Below are positions 46,501 through 54,566 of a DNA stretch of 64,000 nucleotides, piece after piece. The position numbers and the translations under genes are program-made. The notes below the pieces were generated by a model. That model saw only the letters and a list, made by a program, of their open reading frames with translations. It was not told the DNA's origin and made no database searches. The DNA comes from CBDCWQ01 sp965223435. GTDB lineage: Bacteria > Myxococcota > Kuafuiibacteriia > Kuafuiibacteriales > Kuafuiibacteriaceae. Location: assembly GCA_965223435.1 (NCBI GenBank), contig CBDCWQ010000019.1, positions 1 to 64,000 of the forward strand, in the 5' to 3' direction. How positions within the stretch are numbered: the stretch's first letter is position 1; each line of letters begins with the position of its first letter.

Positions 46501-48616
46501 CCAGGCCTACGATGCATCTGGCCAACCACGGGTGCCTCGACAGACGACCATAGACATCGATGCCGACGACGACATCGACTACGTGGTCTTCTACGACTGG
46601 GTCGACGGCGGCGGCATCGGTTGGTTCCTGACCGAGTTCTCGGGAAATATCGATGAACCCCTGGGTGCCATCGTCGCTGGGCGGTGGCCAGGTGAGATAT
46701 CCGAAGGTCCGTTGGATGGGGTCCTGTCCAAAGAGCCCGAGTTCCTGACGGTGGCCGACGTATTGTCGGGTGTGCTCAGCCGCGTTTTGGCCGACGTGAA
46801 GCGGGTTGACCTGTCGGTGCCGCCCAAAAGCCCCGACGGACTGTTCCCTACCCGTGAACTCGGGGTCGGGGCCGGCACGCCAAAAATCCAAGCCATCACG
46901 TACGTGAACAACAACCTTGAGCTCCGTTTTTCCAACCCGGAACACCGTTGTTACGCAATCTACCGATTTACGGGCCCTCTGGCGAACCTGTCGGCGCTGG
47001 AGCACCAGTCACAGCCCGTCTTCGGGGCGCACCAGGTCAAAGCCTGCGAAAACACCCAGCGCTACCTGGACGAGGATCTCAGCGTTCCCAAAGACGGTGA
47101 GGTTCTGTACATCCTCCAGCCTGCTCCCCAAGTGCTGGACTCGCTCCCCTGGCCCTTCCAGGTCGTAGACGCATCGCCCGAACCATCGATGGAAAGCATC
47201 CCACCCCACTTTCTGCAAGCGCTCCGTCATCGAGGCGCCGACGGCGCTTCGCAAACCATCGGCCACTTCGGAAGTCAAAACGGTGCCCACGCCGTGCAGC
47301 TGAACCTGCTTGGCATCAGCCGAGCCCTCACAAGCGGTGTGTCATCCGTCGCACCGATGCCCTTGGTCTACATTGAAGGCATCAGCCAAAGCGCCCCCTA
47401 CACGTACGTTGAACAATCCCCAGCACACCCCGGCGCCCAAAAAATGACCCTCTGGGGCGTCGACCAACTGTACTGGGATGACCTCCTCTCGCACACGGGT
47501 GAAGACGAATACATAGGCGCCTGGCTCCACCAGAATTTCATCGACCCCTTCGATTTCGGGACCTATACGTTCGCCCTCCACCGCTTTTCAGGCGCAGAAT
47601 CCACGGCCCGAGGCGACGCCGTCGACATCTACCGCATCGTAGCCGCCTCAGCGGAATCGGAGCCCCAAGGCGAACTCGGGACGGCCCCCGCCTCCTTGCA
47701 AACGCTCATCCTCGATCCGTTGGATGCTATCTTCAGCCGAGCAACACCCCCTGACTTGTTCGACGACGTGTTCGTCACGAACCCCGCCCCGCATGGCGGG
47801 ACCGATTCCAAAAGTTCAGTCCAAGCCTCAGGCCCCACCGTCAAGATCGACCGCACGCCCAATCAAGACAATCTGTTTTTGGCCACTTTCTCCCCGTATT
47901 CCGGCAGCGAAGATGGCGCGCTCGCCGCGACCCATTGGGAGTGCTATGCGGATAGAACCATTCTCGAGGACCGAGGCTTTGAAGGACGTCCAGAGGACAT
48001 GGGGGGCAACGTCTCCAACCTCAGTCATCGAAGATTCGTTCAGGTCCCCGGCGGCGGCCTTCCAAAAGCCGATCCCACGGACGCCCGCACCTGGACAAGA
48101 AACCTCCCCCTCGGCCTCATGAAAACCGCATCGCTGTGGCAGGTTCCGGTCTTCCCGTGGGATGAGCTTCTCTGCGTACTCTATATCAACGACAAACCGA
48201 CCGAGGTATTGAAGATTCCGGTCACCACCACCGATTTGCAGGTCAGTCCACGCTGGGAGATCAACAACGATCGAATCGACGTGGGCTGGAACATTCCCGA
48301 CCGAGGATGGCCGCTGTTCCTCACAATCGGTTTCGCGCTACGAGAGCGCACCAGCAACCCTCGGTCTACGCTCACCCCGGTTCGCCGAGCAGTCGGCTAC
48401 CCAGCGCGCGCCGACTCCGGACCAAGCAACACAAACATCACCATAAACGATCTGAACAAAGCCGTCTTCGATGACCTCAAGAAAATGCGCGAGGAAAAAA
48501 CCGAAGACGATGCCATCTACGTGTGGATCTCAGCCGTATTCAAAGACAAAGATGACCGCACCCTATCGCTGATTTCCGATCCCGTAGAACTCGAAGCCCT
48601 GTTCCTAGACCCCTGA
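40559..48616 (+). CDS. Giant secreted protein C: propeller, helical barrel, PSWVR repeats, Asp-rich repeats
   Basis: 2685 aa from GTG 40559 (GGAGGG just upstream; an ATG at 40502 would add 19 residues). Signal peptide about 1-24 (LLIVLGLGASAPDANA). The N-terminus carries LTPGWNLVAVP and GGYWVHA. Sialidase-like propeller about 130-860 with SRDGGRSF and STDEGRSW Asp-box-like motifs and CACPDCWC (Cys427/429/432/434). Helical barrel about 930-1510 with the family motifs, including DLSTLLNSSTALIWFIDAYE. Two PSWxR repeats at 1563-1648. Asp-rich units DTTGDEVNDYALAM (about 1686) and DIDADDDIDYVVF (about 1998) flank a long helical, probably coiled-coil stretch. A beta-rich C-terminus ends at 2685. 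Divergent from gene B. The closest relative in the window is the partial gene at 62.5 kb. Confidence 0.82.
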   Translation: MLKRNAALLIVLGLGASAPDANAAPAGPETLSGALTPGWNLVAVPFASAEVPAGWLSTDVVVWPFPRPNNPASPLEWSDPGSKGDPIDRRLSQGGYWVHAQNPQTFHIRKAIEAAPPGQTDNQGKHRVELPAPPAAPIDAVFLGSHHTQSDFESGARRVVRWDAATSSYVPVTRADDLKPSEGAFVLSEDGPLDPPDGNASSVPDTALAEKQPAPWIQAGTFEPPEPLAVSGGAALMARAALSTTSTGMTAHLAYVVQRRATAGGDEVRYQFSDKAGKPGSFSTPRAFSVPKNPGSVLALALAARADRVSIAWIVQMSTGNGKDAIEGEATDQEAPVQVMMVESRDGGRSFGPQTVVRKNEAWKRGIDVAFDARLNQHLVWGEANKVYYLMNTEGPPSNVFDNTYRVRVHEEVKYLAQEAPTGDQGCACPDCWCEESYVRGGASNVDSDDAVETESYRVSRYVLDPTLHVGKNVVHVAAQQTRLWDPKPVPHPAWTAMLGSPVYEPRPPLSDSLASLPGPRLQPTTDHAPLIRRVVGWRSVWKTAYEPGDEALWDTLGFQFQYRYAGTWQEEDHIVLAQRPLTPMHHLPQEGSPKAQADASNRDEQPTRAGDTVDAWQVSTLASGGVDGGDHQPSYPKLVGAPFGLVLAYEDGGPADPGRIGNPSVQVRWSTDEGRSWSDPNTVGRGARPTAGVSETGDIRVLYRRAHHAALDAAVPQPSASGVFAVVGHRDQHPWSPPTPVDPQDAGARRGNHESQATGGTGTSLAVQGDLFFAAWADREHILTSRASRDENAVQYSVALPDHLTQGKKSPIKVTAENRHHMRVNTTETLSVATPFAASQGAAFGSPQSVARSAGLDALAQSSGDGAAGASSPSGEGTTFSVSLIHGQATFQADPKDLRIFGAAGAVELASFPLATGAVLIEGASGPPKPQFSASAHGNYEKAKWLRDTLWKDGPLTPEGRPTGYQVEYQAVRDDARTEDQAAKWLADSEGKTQDSSFLAQYERVWAYTQGIALAQYAKRGTQKFDQRAQALARYVCAHAVRDSGDGKQASVIRGWPFSWNTKDDTWKDARLVTGATAWVVHGLGVFLVSDALPSLPEEEQKVLRGCYQEALWGLRAHQRSIVLEDGRHASLVSAGWTTAGLSHARSPWQLMGQDGKPMALDGEHWDYYDILDAIGYDTFDPDREVRIARAWERPFPIAGDLTVGLSPKVLTEPEIGILKQARRAENIVTEHNLDVLSVLNHALEHAPSLGLGDETAELVAWRDGLRRGIFGGLFDRDDHRWRQDLEGALEQAHTNPTKQAEIKQALWREAWGRVSTGGGLRPAPEHAHAFHFVPSKHTAIDNCSWLSLSVDYKTLTDSEHIDALARCLEFTALAFGKDIRFGKNTYYGAHYFFDGFEDPYIQATNRQEQSFHLEATAGLVMGLLAFVEHHPKHHKSTFFEREAHRLWGGVQAFVIDHDFPYSSQRILDLSTLLNSSTALIWFIDAYENLNEVSNRWQQPLLHYASDVNRKDTAQAVQAAHEGLKRSQDVSGVGLALAWFTSAHAVESPPELENKTAENLVPSWVRELATWWANKTVSDDEFITAIEFLIAAEIIHVDISKAQSSTDRVMPSWFRENVQWLDQGLISELEFLRGIERLVDEGVIGVNGPKNTAPTTSSLLEEEGKAVAKLYGDAGFQAPDLLLAVDTTGDEVNDYALAMRVEPDGVAQWILLETRDTPPNIEVARRTLEGNNGELDTVLQGTESPTVENLVLSALIFLRTGATPNKALAWSVAHYTHGPYADHHEEARHTLLGFRRLLADDQLELAAESEQILDEVFAPLEDALDEMAEQSATGALPWSKLYSIIDFVRTNTEQWIQRHTDAEAGAKAAVTHMRRVAETDRSTIDGYRKAVETSVPNPLEQTRIGRQIDALESETETIQGIADILEAKIAPENPQGLSEISARSFLGIIQEFLQRSGWLERFAAVTGAELRLQKKALELGQAYDASGQPRVPRQTTIDIDADDDIDYVVFYDWVDGGGIGWFLTEFSGNIDEPLGAIVAGRWPGEISEGPLDGVLSKEPEFLTVADVLSGVLSRVLADVKRVDLSVPPKSPDGLFPTRELGVGAGTPKIQAITYVNNNLELRFSNPEHRCYAIYRFTGPLANLSALEHQSQPVFGAHQVKACENTQRYLDEDLSVPKDGEVLYILQPAPQVLDSLPWPFQVVDASPEPSMESIPPHFLQALRHRGADGASQTIGHFGSQNGAHAVQLNLLGISRALTSGVSSVAPMPLVYIEGISQSAPYTYVEQSPAHPGAQKMTLWGVDQLYWDDLLSHTGEDEYIGAWLHQNFIDPFDFGTYTFALHRFSGAESTARGDAVDIYRIVAASAESEPQGELGTAPASLQTLILDPLDAIFSRATPPDLFDDVFVTNPAPHGGTDSKSSVQASGPTVKIDRTPNQDNLFLATFSPYSGSEDGALAATHWECYADRTILEDRGFEGRPEDMGGNVSNLSHRRFVQVPGGGLPKADPTDARTWTRNLPLGLMKTASLWQVPVFPWDELLCVLYINDKPTEVLKIPVTTTDLQVSPRWEINNDRIDVGWNIPDRGWPLFLTIGFALRERTSNPRSTLTPVRRAVGYPARADSGPSNTNITINDLNKAVFDDLKKMREEKTEDDAIYVWISAVFKDKDDRTLSLISDPVELEALFLDP
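45245..45502 (+). repeat. Two tandem PSWVR-type repeats in protein C
   Basis: Residues 1563-1648, two copies offset by 49. Copy 1 is PSWVRELATWWANKTVSDDE followed by F-ITAIEFLIAAEIIHV; copy 2 is PSWFRENVQWLDQGLISELE followed by FLRGIERLVDEGVIGV. The pattern PxW(V/F)xxxxxWxxxxISxxEFxxxIExLxxxxII matches repeats I know from secreted proteins of ammonia-oxidising archaea and some bacteria. Confidence 0.65.
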
Positions 48617-48621
48617 GCCCA

Positions 48622-48659
48622 AGCGCATTGACCAGGTCCAGGTGGTCATGAAATGCGCT
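48622..48659 (+). terminator. Hairpin after giant gene C
   Basis: It starts 6 bp after the stop codon. An outer pair AGCGCAT / ATGCGCT and an inner pair TGACCA / TGGTCA form one interrupted stem. There is no T-run, but the position fits transcription termination. The rest of the gap to 48926 shows a G-run hairpin (CTTTGG...CCAAAG near 48844-48866) and no gene. Confidence 0.45.
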
Positions 48660-48926
48660 CTAGCCCTAACAGAAAGGGTGGGCGTGTAGGAAGATGTCCG
48701 ACGAGTCCGCCGGCGGATTTCTGGATTCATCCGTGGTACGATTTAAAAGCGAGATCATTTCAGTCTGTTAGCGTGTGTGGGGCCTGTATTTTCTTGAGGC
48801 GATATTGATTGCGCCCATACAAGAACAGGCGATTGTGTTTCCGACTTTGGGGGGGGCCCTCCAAAGCCTCGGCCAAGCCCCGAAGCAAGTTTTTCTGCCT
48901 TTTGTTCGCGCCGTCCTTTGACGTTG

Positions 48927-50018
48927 CTACGTGTGCGCTGATTTTTTTCGGCATTTATCCCTTTGCTGTTGGATCTTCTTTTGGCCCCAGGTTCTATGGG
49001 CGAGGTACTGGTTGTGGGCTCGGCATAAGAGCCCTGTGTTGGCAAGGGTGTGATCGCCCCCCAAAGCAAAATCTTTCCAGTGATGAATCTCGAGAAAAGC
49101 TTGGCTCCCACATGGGTTCCCATCGACTCCTACGAATGTGCATCGCAAGTCATCTCTTTCGGCGATTGCTCTGCGGGTGGCGACCGGAATAGTACGCGAA
49201 ACAGGTTTCTGGTTTTCTTCAGTTTCCTGAGCTTTCTTGGAGCGAGCCCCCAGGCCGAAGCGCTTCTTCTTGGTGTCTGCGATCAATAGATCCAGCGCTC
49301 GTTCTAGAATCGATTCTGGGTCCCCACCGGGAATGGCATGACTCAAAAGGGCTCGAGCCTCCTCGTACTTGTTTCGGAAGGTTTTTCCGGCCGCAAATCG
49401 GAAGGCATATCGTTCCCTTGCGGTTGGTTCGAAATGGGGTCGTTTGGTCTTTTGAGCGGGCGCGATGGCAGGAGCCGGTGTTTCCTGGGAAGGAGACGGT
49501 TCAAACCGAGTAGATTGAGGGTTCTTCTGCGAGGGACGGGTCGGCTTGGGAGTCTTGGGATGGGCGGGTGGTGTTGGCAATCTCCGAATGCTCAAGGCGA
49601 CATCCGCCTTCGGGCGCAGTGCGGCCACGATTTCCTTCAAGGCATCGGTAGACTTTCCCTCGGCCTCCGAAAGGAGTTTCGCACAGTTCTGGTGCGTTAA
49701 CGCGGGCGCCAGGACCCGAACGCCTGTGACGTGCAATTTTCCGTTGGCGATCTTCTCCAAGATTTGTGGGAATTGACGGGCAGCCCGTGCGGCTCGGATC
49801 TTGTCGAATGCTTCATGTTCGCCCATGGCAAGCTTATGGGTACAAAAGGCGTGCATGCTTCGACTGGGGCCATGTAAAAGATAGAGCTGTCGCTGATCGA
49901 CCTCGGCCATGGTTGCCAGCAGTTCCGCGGTCGCACGTTTTTCCTTCTTGACCGCAGTTCGAAGCCCAGCGATCAAGTTCTGATCTGTCCATTGCTGAAA
50001 ATGGGTCGGTTTCCTCAT
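48927..50018 (-). CDS. HNH endonuclease domain protein
   Basis: 363 aa from ATG 50018, chosen because GGAGGA lies just upstream; an in-frame ATG four codons earlier has none. Residues about 1-150 form a helical DUF222-like N-terminus, followed by a Pro/Ser-rich linker (about 150-200), a second helical part and an HNH nuclease near 285-345: CTFVG, CGSQAFLEIHHWKDFALGG, NTGLLCRAHNQYLA. His pairs and the Cys zinc ligands are in place. This type is common in myxobacteria and actinobacteria, often multicopy, and may act in defence or be mobile. It stands alone on the minus strand between the giant gene and IS remnants. Confidence 0.85.
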   Translation of the reverse strand: MRKPTHFQQWTDQNLIAGLRTAVKKEKRATAELLATMAEVDQRQLYLLHGPSRSMHAFCTHKLAMGEHEAFDKIRAARAARQFPQILEKIANGKLHVTGVRVLAPALTHQNCAKLLSEAEGKSTDALKEIVAALRPKADVALSIRRLPTPPAHPKTPKPTRPSQKNPQSTRFEPSPSQETPAPAIAPAQKTKRPHFEPTARERYAFRFAAGKTFRNKYEEARALLSHAIPGGDPESILERALDLLIADTKKKRFGLGARSKKAQETEENQKPVSRTIPVATRRAIAERDDLRCTFVGVDGNPCGSQAFLEIHHWKDFALGGDHTLANTGLLCRAHNQYLAHRTWGQKKIQQQRDKCRKKSAHT

Positions 50019-50307
50019 GACTTCCTCCAACGCAGGAGGTAGCCTAACACGCCTATTTTTTGAGCCGACTTGGTTGCGACCGAGGCTTCAACTCTGCGGG
50101 CCCATGAGAACGCGAAAACGAGGATAGGACGCAACAAAACGAACAGGACAATGGAAAATGGTGCACGGCCCCTTATTCGTCGCTGACAAGCGCGTGTCCG
50201 AGGCAAAAAAGCCGTCAAGAGAAAAACGACCATGAATGAAAACATGAGTTTTTTGGCTCCGCCTCGGTTCACTGCCCCCTTCACTACCAAAAAGAAAGCC
50301 CATCCCC

Positions 50308-51075
50308 ATGCGAGCCAAGTCACACCAACAGTTGCCCGTCCAGCCCACAACCCTTGAGGAAATTCATCATCAGATTGCGAGGAAGGCCCTTGAATGCGGG
50401 GTAGAAAACAACGAGCGCCTCCGCATGGACTGCACCGTCGTCGAATCAAACATCCACACGCCTCTTGATTCCACGCTTTTGTGGGACTGCGTTCGCGTTC
50501 TTACTCGACTACTCAAGCAAGCAAAGACAATTGTCCATGTTCAGTTTACCAACCACAATCGTCGCGCAAAACGGCGTTCGATCAAGATCCAGAATGCGAA
50601 GCGAATGGAGAACCGCATCCTCCCATACCGAGACTTGATCGCAATCACTGAGAAAACCGCACGATCTGCGGCCCAGGCTCTGGCGCGCCTGGAGGGTCTG
50701 GACAAACCCGACAAATCGACGTTCACCCTCATGGAAAAGCTGCGACGGTACGGAACCCTCACAGAGCGGGTTATCCAGCAAGCTCGTCGTCGAGTACTCA
50801 AGGGCGAGACAGTACCGAACAAGGAAAAGATTGTGTCCGTTTTTGAACCGCACACAGTTTCAGTAAGCTCTGTGGCCTCAACTTGTCGGACCTCGTGAGT
50901 AGCCTGAAAGTCTACAGGACACTTCGGCATTTTCGCGCGGGCATAGAAGGCACCATCTCATTTCTCAAGAGAGTCTTTGGTTTGTATCGATGCACTTGGC
51001 GAACCCTACAGTCGTTTAAGGCATACATCCACGCATGAATTATCGCCTCGAACCTACTCATTCTTGCTCGTTGTC
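50308..51075 (+). pseudogene. ISNCY-like transposase remnant with internal deletion
   Basis: The frame 50308-50898 gives RLRMDCTVVESNIHTPLDS, LLWDCVRVLTRLL, and VPNKEKIVSVFEPHT, the middle part of an ISNCY-type transposase. The DDE-bearing section that should follow EPHT is gone. The C-terminal end reappears about 50901-51035 (HFRAGIEGTISFLKRVFG, YRCTWRTLQSFKAYIHA), then a TGA at 51036 and more family sequence (IIASNLLILAR). The N-terminal ~120 residues are also missing. The element is inactive; the IS21 element lies immediately to its right. Confidence 0.8.
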
Positions 51076-51258
51076 GCCACCGACGTTCGAGGGTACCAGT
51101 TCCAACGACATCACCGGTCGCCAGGAGCCCAGTCGGTGGTGCGAAAACCTATCGGCGCGGTGGAGAGCGTAGGTTCGGGACGCAAGGCCGCGTGGTCGAC
51201 GTATCTGGGCCAACCGGCCCGGCGGTTCATGGTCGCCGGCAGCACCATTGGATTCAGT

Positions 51259-52023
51259 TCAGCTGGCCGATTGTCGGAATCCTTTCCCACCCATGACGAA
51301 GCACTCGGAGCGTTCGGTGAGTCGTTCAGCGATGACTTGGGCGTTGAGCGCGTCTGGAAAAACTTTGGTCCAGTCTTTAAACGCCCGGTTCGTGGTGATG
51401 GCCGTCGAGCGTCGGTAATCATATCGCTCTGAGATGACCTGGAATGCGAGTTTGGCCTGCGCGGCGTCCATTGCGAGCACGGCGAAGTCGTCGACAACAA
51501 GCAGATCTGCTCGGTGGTAGCGACGAATGGCCTTTTCGATGCTACCGTGGATCTCGGCACCGGCGAGCTCGTTGAGCATTTTCGGGGCCGTGGTGAAAAC
51601 CACACGCTTAGTTGCCTGGCAGGCTCGGTATGCAAGCGCCCGAGCGAGGAACGTCTTTCCGGTGCCCGGTGTTCCGATGAAGATTGGATTGAGGCCGCGC
51701 TCTAGGAAGTCGAGGTTGTGAAGGGCGAGATACTTCGCTCGGATTTTTTTTCTGGTAGGGCAAAACTCAAAATCGAAGGCATCGATGGTGTTGACCTCCG
51801 GGAAACGGGCATCACGAACCCGCCGTTTGATCGCGCTGTCGACTCGGCTCGTTTTCTCTTCATCAACGAGACGATGGAGGACTTCGAAGAGGGTGAGGTT
51901 CTGACTCGATGCGAGCTTGGCGATATCTGGAAGGCTTCTCATCATACCGGGAAGTCGTAGCCATCGGAGCTTCTGGAGTAGAAGCTCAAGTTCGTCGTCA
52001 CGTTCCATGGGCGTCATCCTCAT
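51259..52023 (-). CDS. istB: IS21 helper ATPase IstB
   Basis: 254 aa AAA+ ATPase that assists the IstA transposase with target choice. The Walker A motif is GTPGTGKT (about 115-122) and Walker B is LLVVDDF (about 175-181); the sensor region STAITTNRAFKDW follows. The start at 52023 lies within the end of istA (26-nt overlap); the internal ATG at 52008 (MERDDELEL) is an equally good start. The length is normal for the family. Confidence 0.95.
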   Translation of the reverse strand: MRMTPMERDDELELLLQKLRWLRLPGMMRSLPDIAKLASSQNLTLFEVLHRLVDEEKTSRVDSAIKRRVRDARFPEVNTIDAFDFEFCPTRKKIRAKYLALHNLDFLERGLNPIFIGTPGTGKTFLARALAYRACQATKRVVFTTAPKMLNELAGAEIHGSIEKAIRRYHRADLLVVDDFAVLAMDAAQAKLAFQVISERYDYRRSTAITTNRAFKDWTKVFPDALNAQVIAERLTERSECFVMGGKGFRQSAS

Positions 52024-53542
52024 CTCTTTTGTTGGCTGAGGAGCCAGGGTCGAGCATCTTCCTAGGCGAACTCAACGGTTCGTAGAGACTCATATCCGGC
52101 TCGGGCAGTCGGATATCGTCGAGCTCTGGGGCACCGAGCCGCAAGAGCGGCGGTGCGGGGTCAAGATTCCTTTTGTGACGTAGAATATACTCGACGTACT
52201 CTGCCCCGACGTGCCCAGTATCCATGACCTCACGAATGGCGTCGACGGTATGCTGCGCACCGAAGAGTTCGACCAAGAGGACAAGCCGCACGACTTCGCG
52301 ATGGATGGACCGACCACCGGCGCCCAGGACTTTGAAGTACTCTTTCCCGACCTCCGAGAGACCGCTCAGCGCATACGGGAGCGTGCCTGCCGCGGCTCTG
52401 GGTTTTCGTTTGAGCAGACCCTCTTTGTGTGACGGATGCTCAATGTCCTGACCGACGTCCCAGCAGCGCGAGTGCAGAGCAACCTGCTTGCGCTCGAGAA
52501 AGACACGAAACTCTTCTGTATTGGCCCGGATTACGACTTGCTGGCTCACGAGTCTCCAGGGCACTGAATAGAGGTTTCGGTCGAAGCGAACCCGGAAAGA
52601 CTTGGTTACGCCGCAGCTTTCGACATCGTCGGTGTCGAATGGTCGGCCATTCATGGGTTTTAGGTGCTTCCGTTCCTCGCGGTCGAACACCAGAGAAGGG
52701 ACTTTTCCTGTCACTTCGTGAATACGGTTGTTGGCATAATCCTCGCGCCATTCCACCGCTTGGCGGTTCAGGTCGAGTAGATCTCGGAACTTCCTACCCG
52801 GCCAGAACCGGCGGCGGACGAATCCGATCCCTCGTTCTACAATACCTTTTTCGTTTCCCCGCCTCGGGTTGCATGCCGTGATCGCGAAGTCACGGACGCT
52901 CGCGTAGTCCCTGAATCGGGGATTAAAAACCGGGCCGAGCTTGGTTCGCTCCAACACGACGGTCTTCATATTGTCGAACACGTCGGTATGCGTGATGCCA
53001 CCATAGAAAGAGATGGCGTTCTCCATGCAACGCAGAAAAGCGCCCATCCGCTGGCTCAGCGTGTATTCGAGGTACAGATGACGTGAGTAGCCCAAAACAG
53101 AAACGAAAGCGCTCACCCGGCGCGGACAACCAGGAATTGCGAATCCGAAATCGGCCCAGTCCACCTGAAGCACAGAGCCTGGCCGGAAGTCGAGAGTCAG
53201 GTAAGCCTCTTTCGGTGAGTGAGGCCGAAGTGTGCGCATCCGTTCGCGGAGGATGCTGATCCCACCTGTGTAGCCAAGTGGACGCAAGCGCTCCAGCATC
53301 GACGGCGCCAATAGGTCAGGCATATCCGACAGCATCGCGCGAATCGTGTCCTCGTATGGGTCCAGTATGGAGTAGCGCGGTTCCTTGGCTCGCGGTCGTT
53401 CCGATAGCAATGCCCGGCCAAGGATCTTCCGAATCGTTTTTCGACTCATTGAAAGTCGACGAGCAATCGCACGCATAGAGAGACCTTCGACCATCGAGAG
53501 ACGAAGCACTTCAGTCAGCTTGTCGGATATCTCTTCGCTCAT
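51998..53542 (-). CDS. istA: IS21 transposase IstA
   Basis: 514 aa. An N-terminal HTH (MRAIARRLSMSRKTIRKIL, about 23-41) binds the element ends. The DDE integrase core shows VDWADFGF (first Asp, about 129), THTDVFDNMKTVVLE (second Asp, about 190) and GNEKGIVERGIGFVRRRFW (Glu, about 230). The start ATG 53542 overlaps the TGA of the preceding small ORF in an ATGA junction, so translation is coupled. Intact. Confidence 0.95.
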   Translation of the reverse strand: MSEEISDKLTEVLRLSMVEGLSMRAIARRLSMSRKTIRKILGRALLSERPRAKEPRYSILDPYEDTIRAMLSDMPDLLAPSMLERLRPLGYTGGISILRERMRTLRPHSPKEAYLTLDFRPGSVLQVDWADFGFAIPGCPRRVSAFVSVLGYSRHLYLEYTLSQRMGAFLRCMENAISFYGGITHTDVFDNMKTVVLERTKLGPVFNPRFRDYASVRDFAITACNPRRGNEKGIVERGIGFVRRRFWPGRKFRDLLDLNRQAVEWREDYANNRIHEVTGKVPSLVFDREERKHLKPMNGRPFDTDDVESCGVTKSFRVRFDRNLYSVPWRLVSQQVVIRANTEEFRVFLERKQVALHSRCWDVGQDIEHPSHKEGLLKRKPRAAAGTLPYALSGLSEVGKEYFKVLGAGGRSIHREVVRLVLLVELFGAQHTVDAIREVMDTGHVGAEYVEYILRHKRNLDPAPPLLRLGAPELDDIRLPEPDMSLYEPLSSPRKMLDPGSSANKRDEDDAHGT

Positions 53543-53859
53543 CGCGATTCTCTGAACTTCTCGAGCTGTCTTTCTGCACTCAAAGTCGCTCGTGGCTTAC
53601 GGACTCGGAGTCGAACGAGATCACGAGGCAACGCTGCCAGAGACTCATTCCAACGCATGGACCACGCGTCCTCTGCGTCCACAGACAATACAGCGCAGAG
53701 AGGCCCACCATGCCATCGGGCCAACAGCGCGACCAGTCGACGGAGCATAGTATTTCGAGCCACGGTTGACAGCTCCAACAACGGACCGGAGAAGCACACC
53801 CATGTCGTGGCGCCATCGTTTCCTCGTCGAAGTCTTAGTTGCAGCCGCTGTTTCAGCAT
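53539..53859 (-). CDS. Small accessory ORF coupled to istA
   Basis: 106 aa, ends in the ATGA overlap with istA. Leu/Arg-rich with LSTVARNTMLRRLVALLARW and VLSVDAEDAWSMRWNESL. I do not recognise a family. The coupling suggests it is a real part of this IS21 type and may regulate or assist transposition. It overlaps, in another frame, the end of the zinc-finger-like ORF upstream. Confidence 0.5.
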   Translation of the reverse strand: MLKQRLQLRLRRGNDGATTWVCFSGPLLELSTVARNTMLRRLVALLARWHGGPLCAVLSVDAEDAWSMRWNESLAALPRDLVRLRVRKPRATLSAERQLEKFRESR

Positions 53860-54325
53860 CTCGTTGCTCCGAAGTCATGGATGCCCCACTCGTCAAATTT
53901 TTTCGACTGTGATCTCCCACGCGACGATTTCGACTACGCCGTTCCTGTTCACGCACCCGATGATCTTCGCGACCCTCCGGGCTGTCCCGATACCGGCGAC
54001 GCGCCGCCCGTTTCCTCGACTCGCGTCCTAATTCAGAGCATTTACGGGCGCAGTACCGTTGTCCACGATCACACTTGCGGTGGATGGCGAATGGTAAAAA
54101 ACACCATCGGCAAAATCGAATTCGGAGCTCCACTCTCCTCCAACGGACAAAGACTGGACAGGGAGCACGACCTCGAACATGATCACATCGAGATCTACGG
54201 CTCCACTCGCCGAGGGTGACCTGGCTACAGACCGGGTCACCCGTCTCATCCACCTCACGAGACGATTCCCTATTCCAAAATCGCCCGCCACTTTTTGGAA
54301 GATTTACATTCCACAATCCATCCAC
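53645..54325 (-). CDS. Small Cys/Arg-rich (zinc-knuckle-like) ORF upstream of istA
   Basis: The open frame is 226 codons, but the credible part is about residues 72-140: CRWCFLPFAIHRKCDRGQRY with a following C-ARKC pair, then a highly basic helix (RKRAARRRYRDSPEGREDHR). This CxxC...CxxxC plus Arg-helix layout is one I associate with small proteins near transposases in deltaproteobacteria. The true start is probably well inside the frame. The last third overlaps the 106-aa ORF, so one of the two frames is not translated there. Confidence 0.45.
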   Translation of the reverse strand: MDGLWNVNLPKSGGRFWNRESSREVDETGDPVCSQVTLGEWSRRSRCDHVRGRAPCPVFVRWRRVELRIRFCRWCFLPFAIHRKCDRGQRYCARKCSELGRESRKRAARRRYRDSPEGREDHRVREQERRSRNRRVGDHSRKNLTSGASMTSEQRDAETAAATKTSTRKRWRHDMGVLLRSVVGAVNRGSKYYAPSTGRAVGPMAWWASLRCIVCGRRGRVVHALE

Positions 54326-54519
54326 AGGGATTCACAGGATTCGAGTCTCCCCCCAGACCCCCCTCCGGGAGAATCGAGCCAGCCCCTGCGTCCAAGGGCT
54401 ACGTCGTGTCGTCACCCAGCATCGACCACTACGACGACGGTCCTCGGATCAACCAGATCTCGCCGGAACCGGGCCCCGGTGATGTTGGTGGAAATGGGAC
54501 CCAACGAGGTCGGTGGTGA
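54295..54519 (+). pseudogene. Possible 3' fragment of a secreted/toxin-type gene
   Basis: The frame ending at 54519 reads Pro-rich sequence and then SKGYVVSSPSIDHYDDGPRI and an acidic tail. Composition is coding-like but no family is recognised, and the 5' side runs into the IS21 region. It may be the end of a gene cut by the IS, lying just before the DUF5063 gene. Confidence 0.25.
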
Positions 54520-54566
54520 CATTGCTCGTTACGCTGCAACGTAAAGCGAAGTTTCTGGAAGCGAAA

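Larger units (their letters stand above)
51259..54325 (-). mobile_element. IS21-family insertion sequence with accessory ORFs
   Basis: It contains istA and istB with the usual overlap, plus two short upstream ORFs on the same strand. The left side abuts the ISNCY remnant, so it probably inserted there. Terminal inverted repeats were not identified, so limits follow the coding frames. Both main proteins look intact, so the element could be active. Confidence 0.75.
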
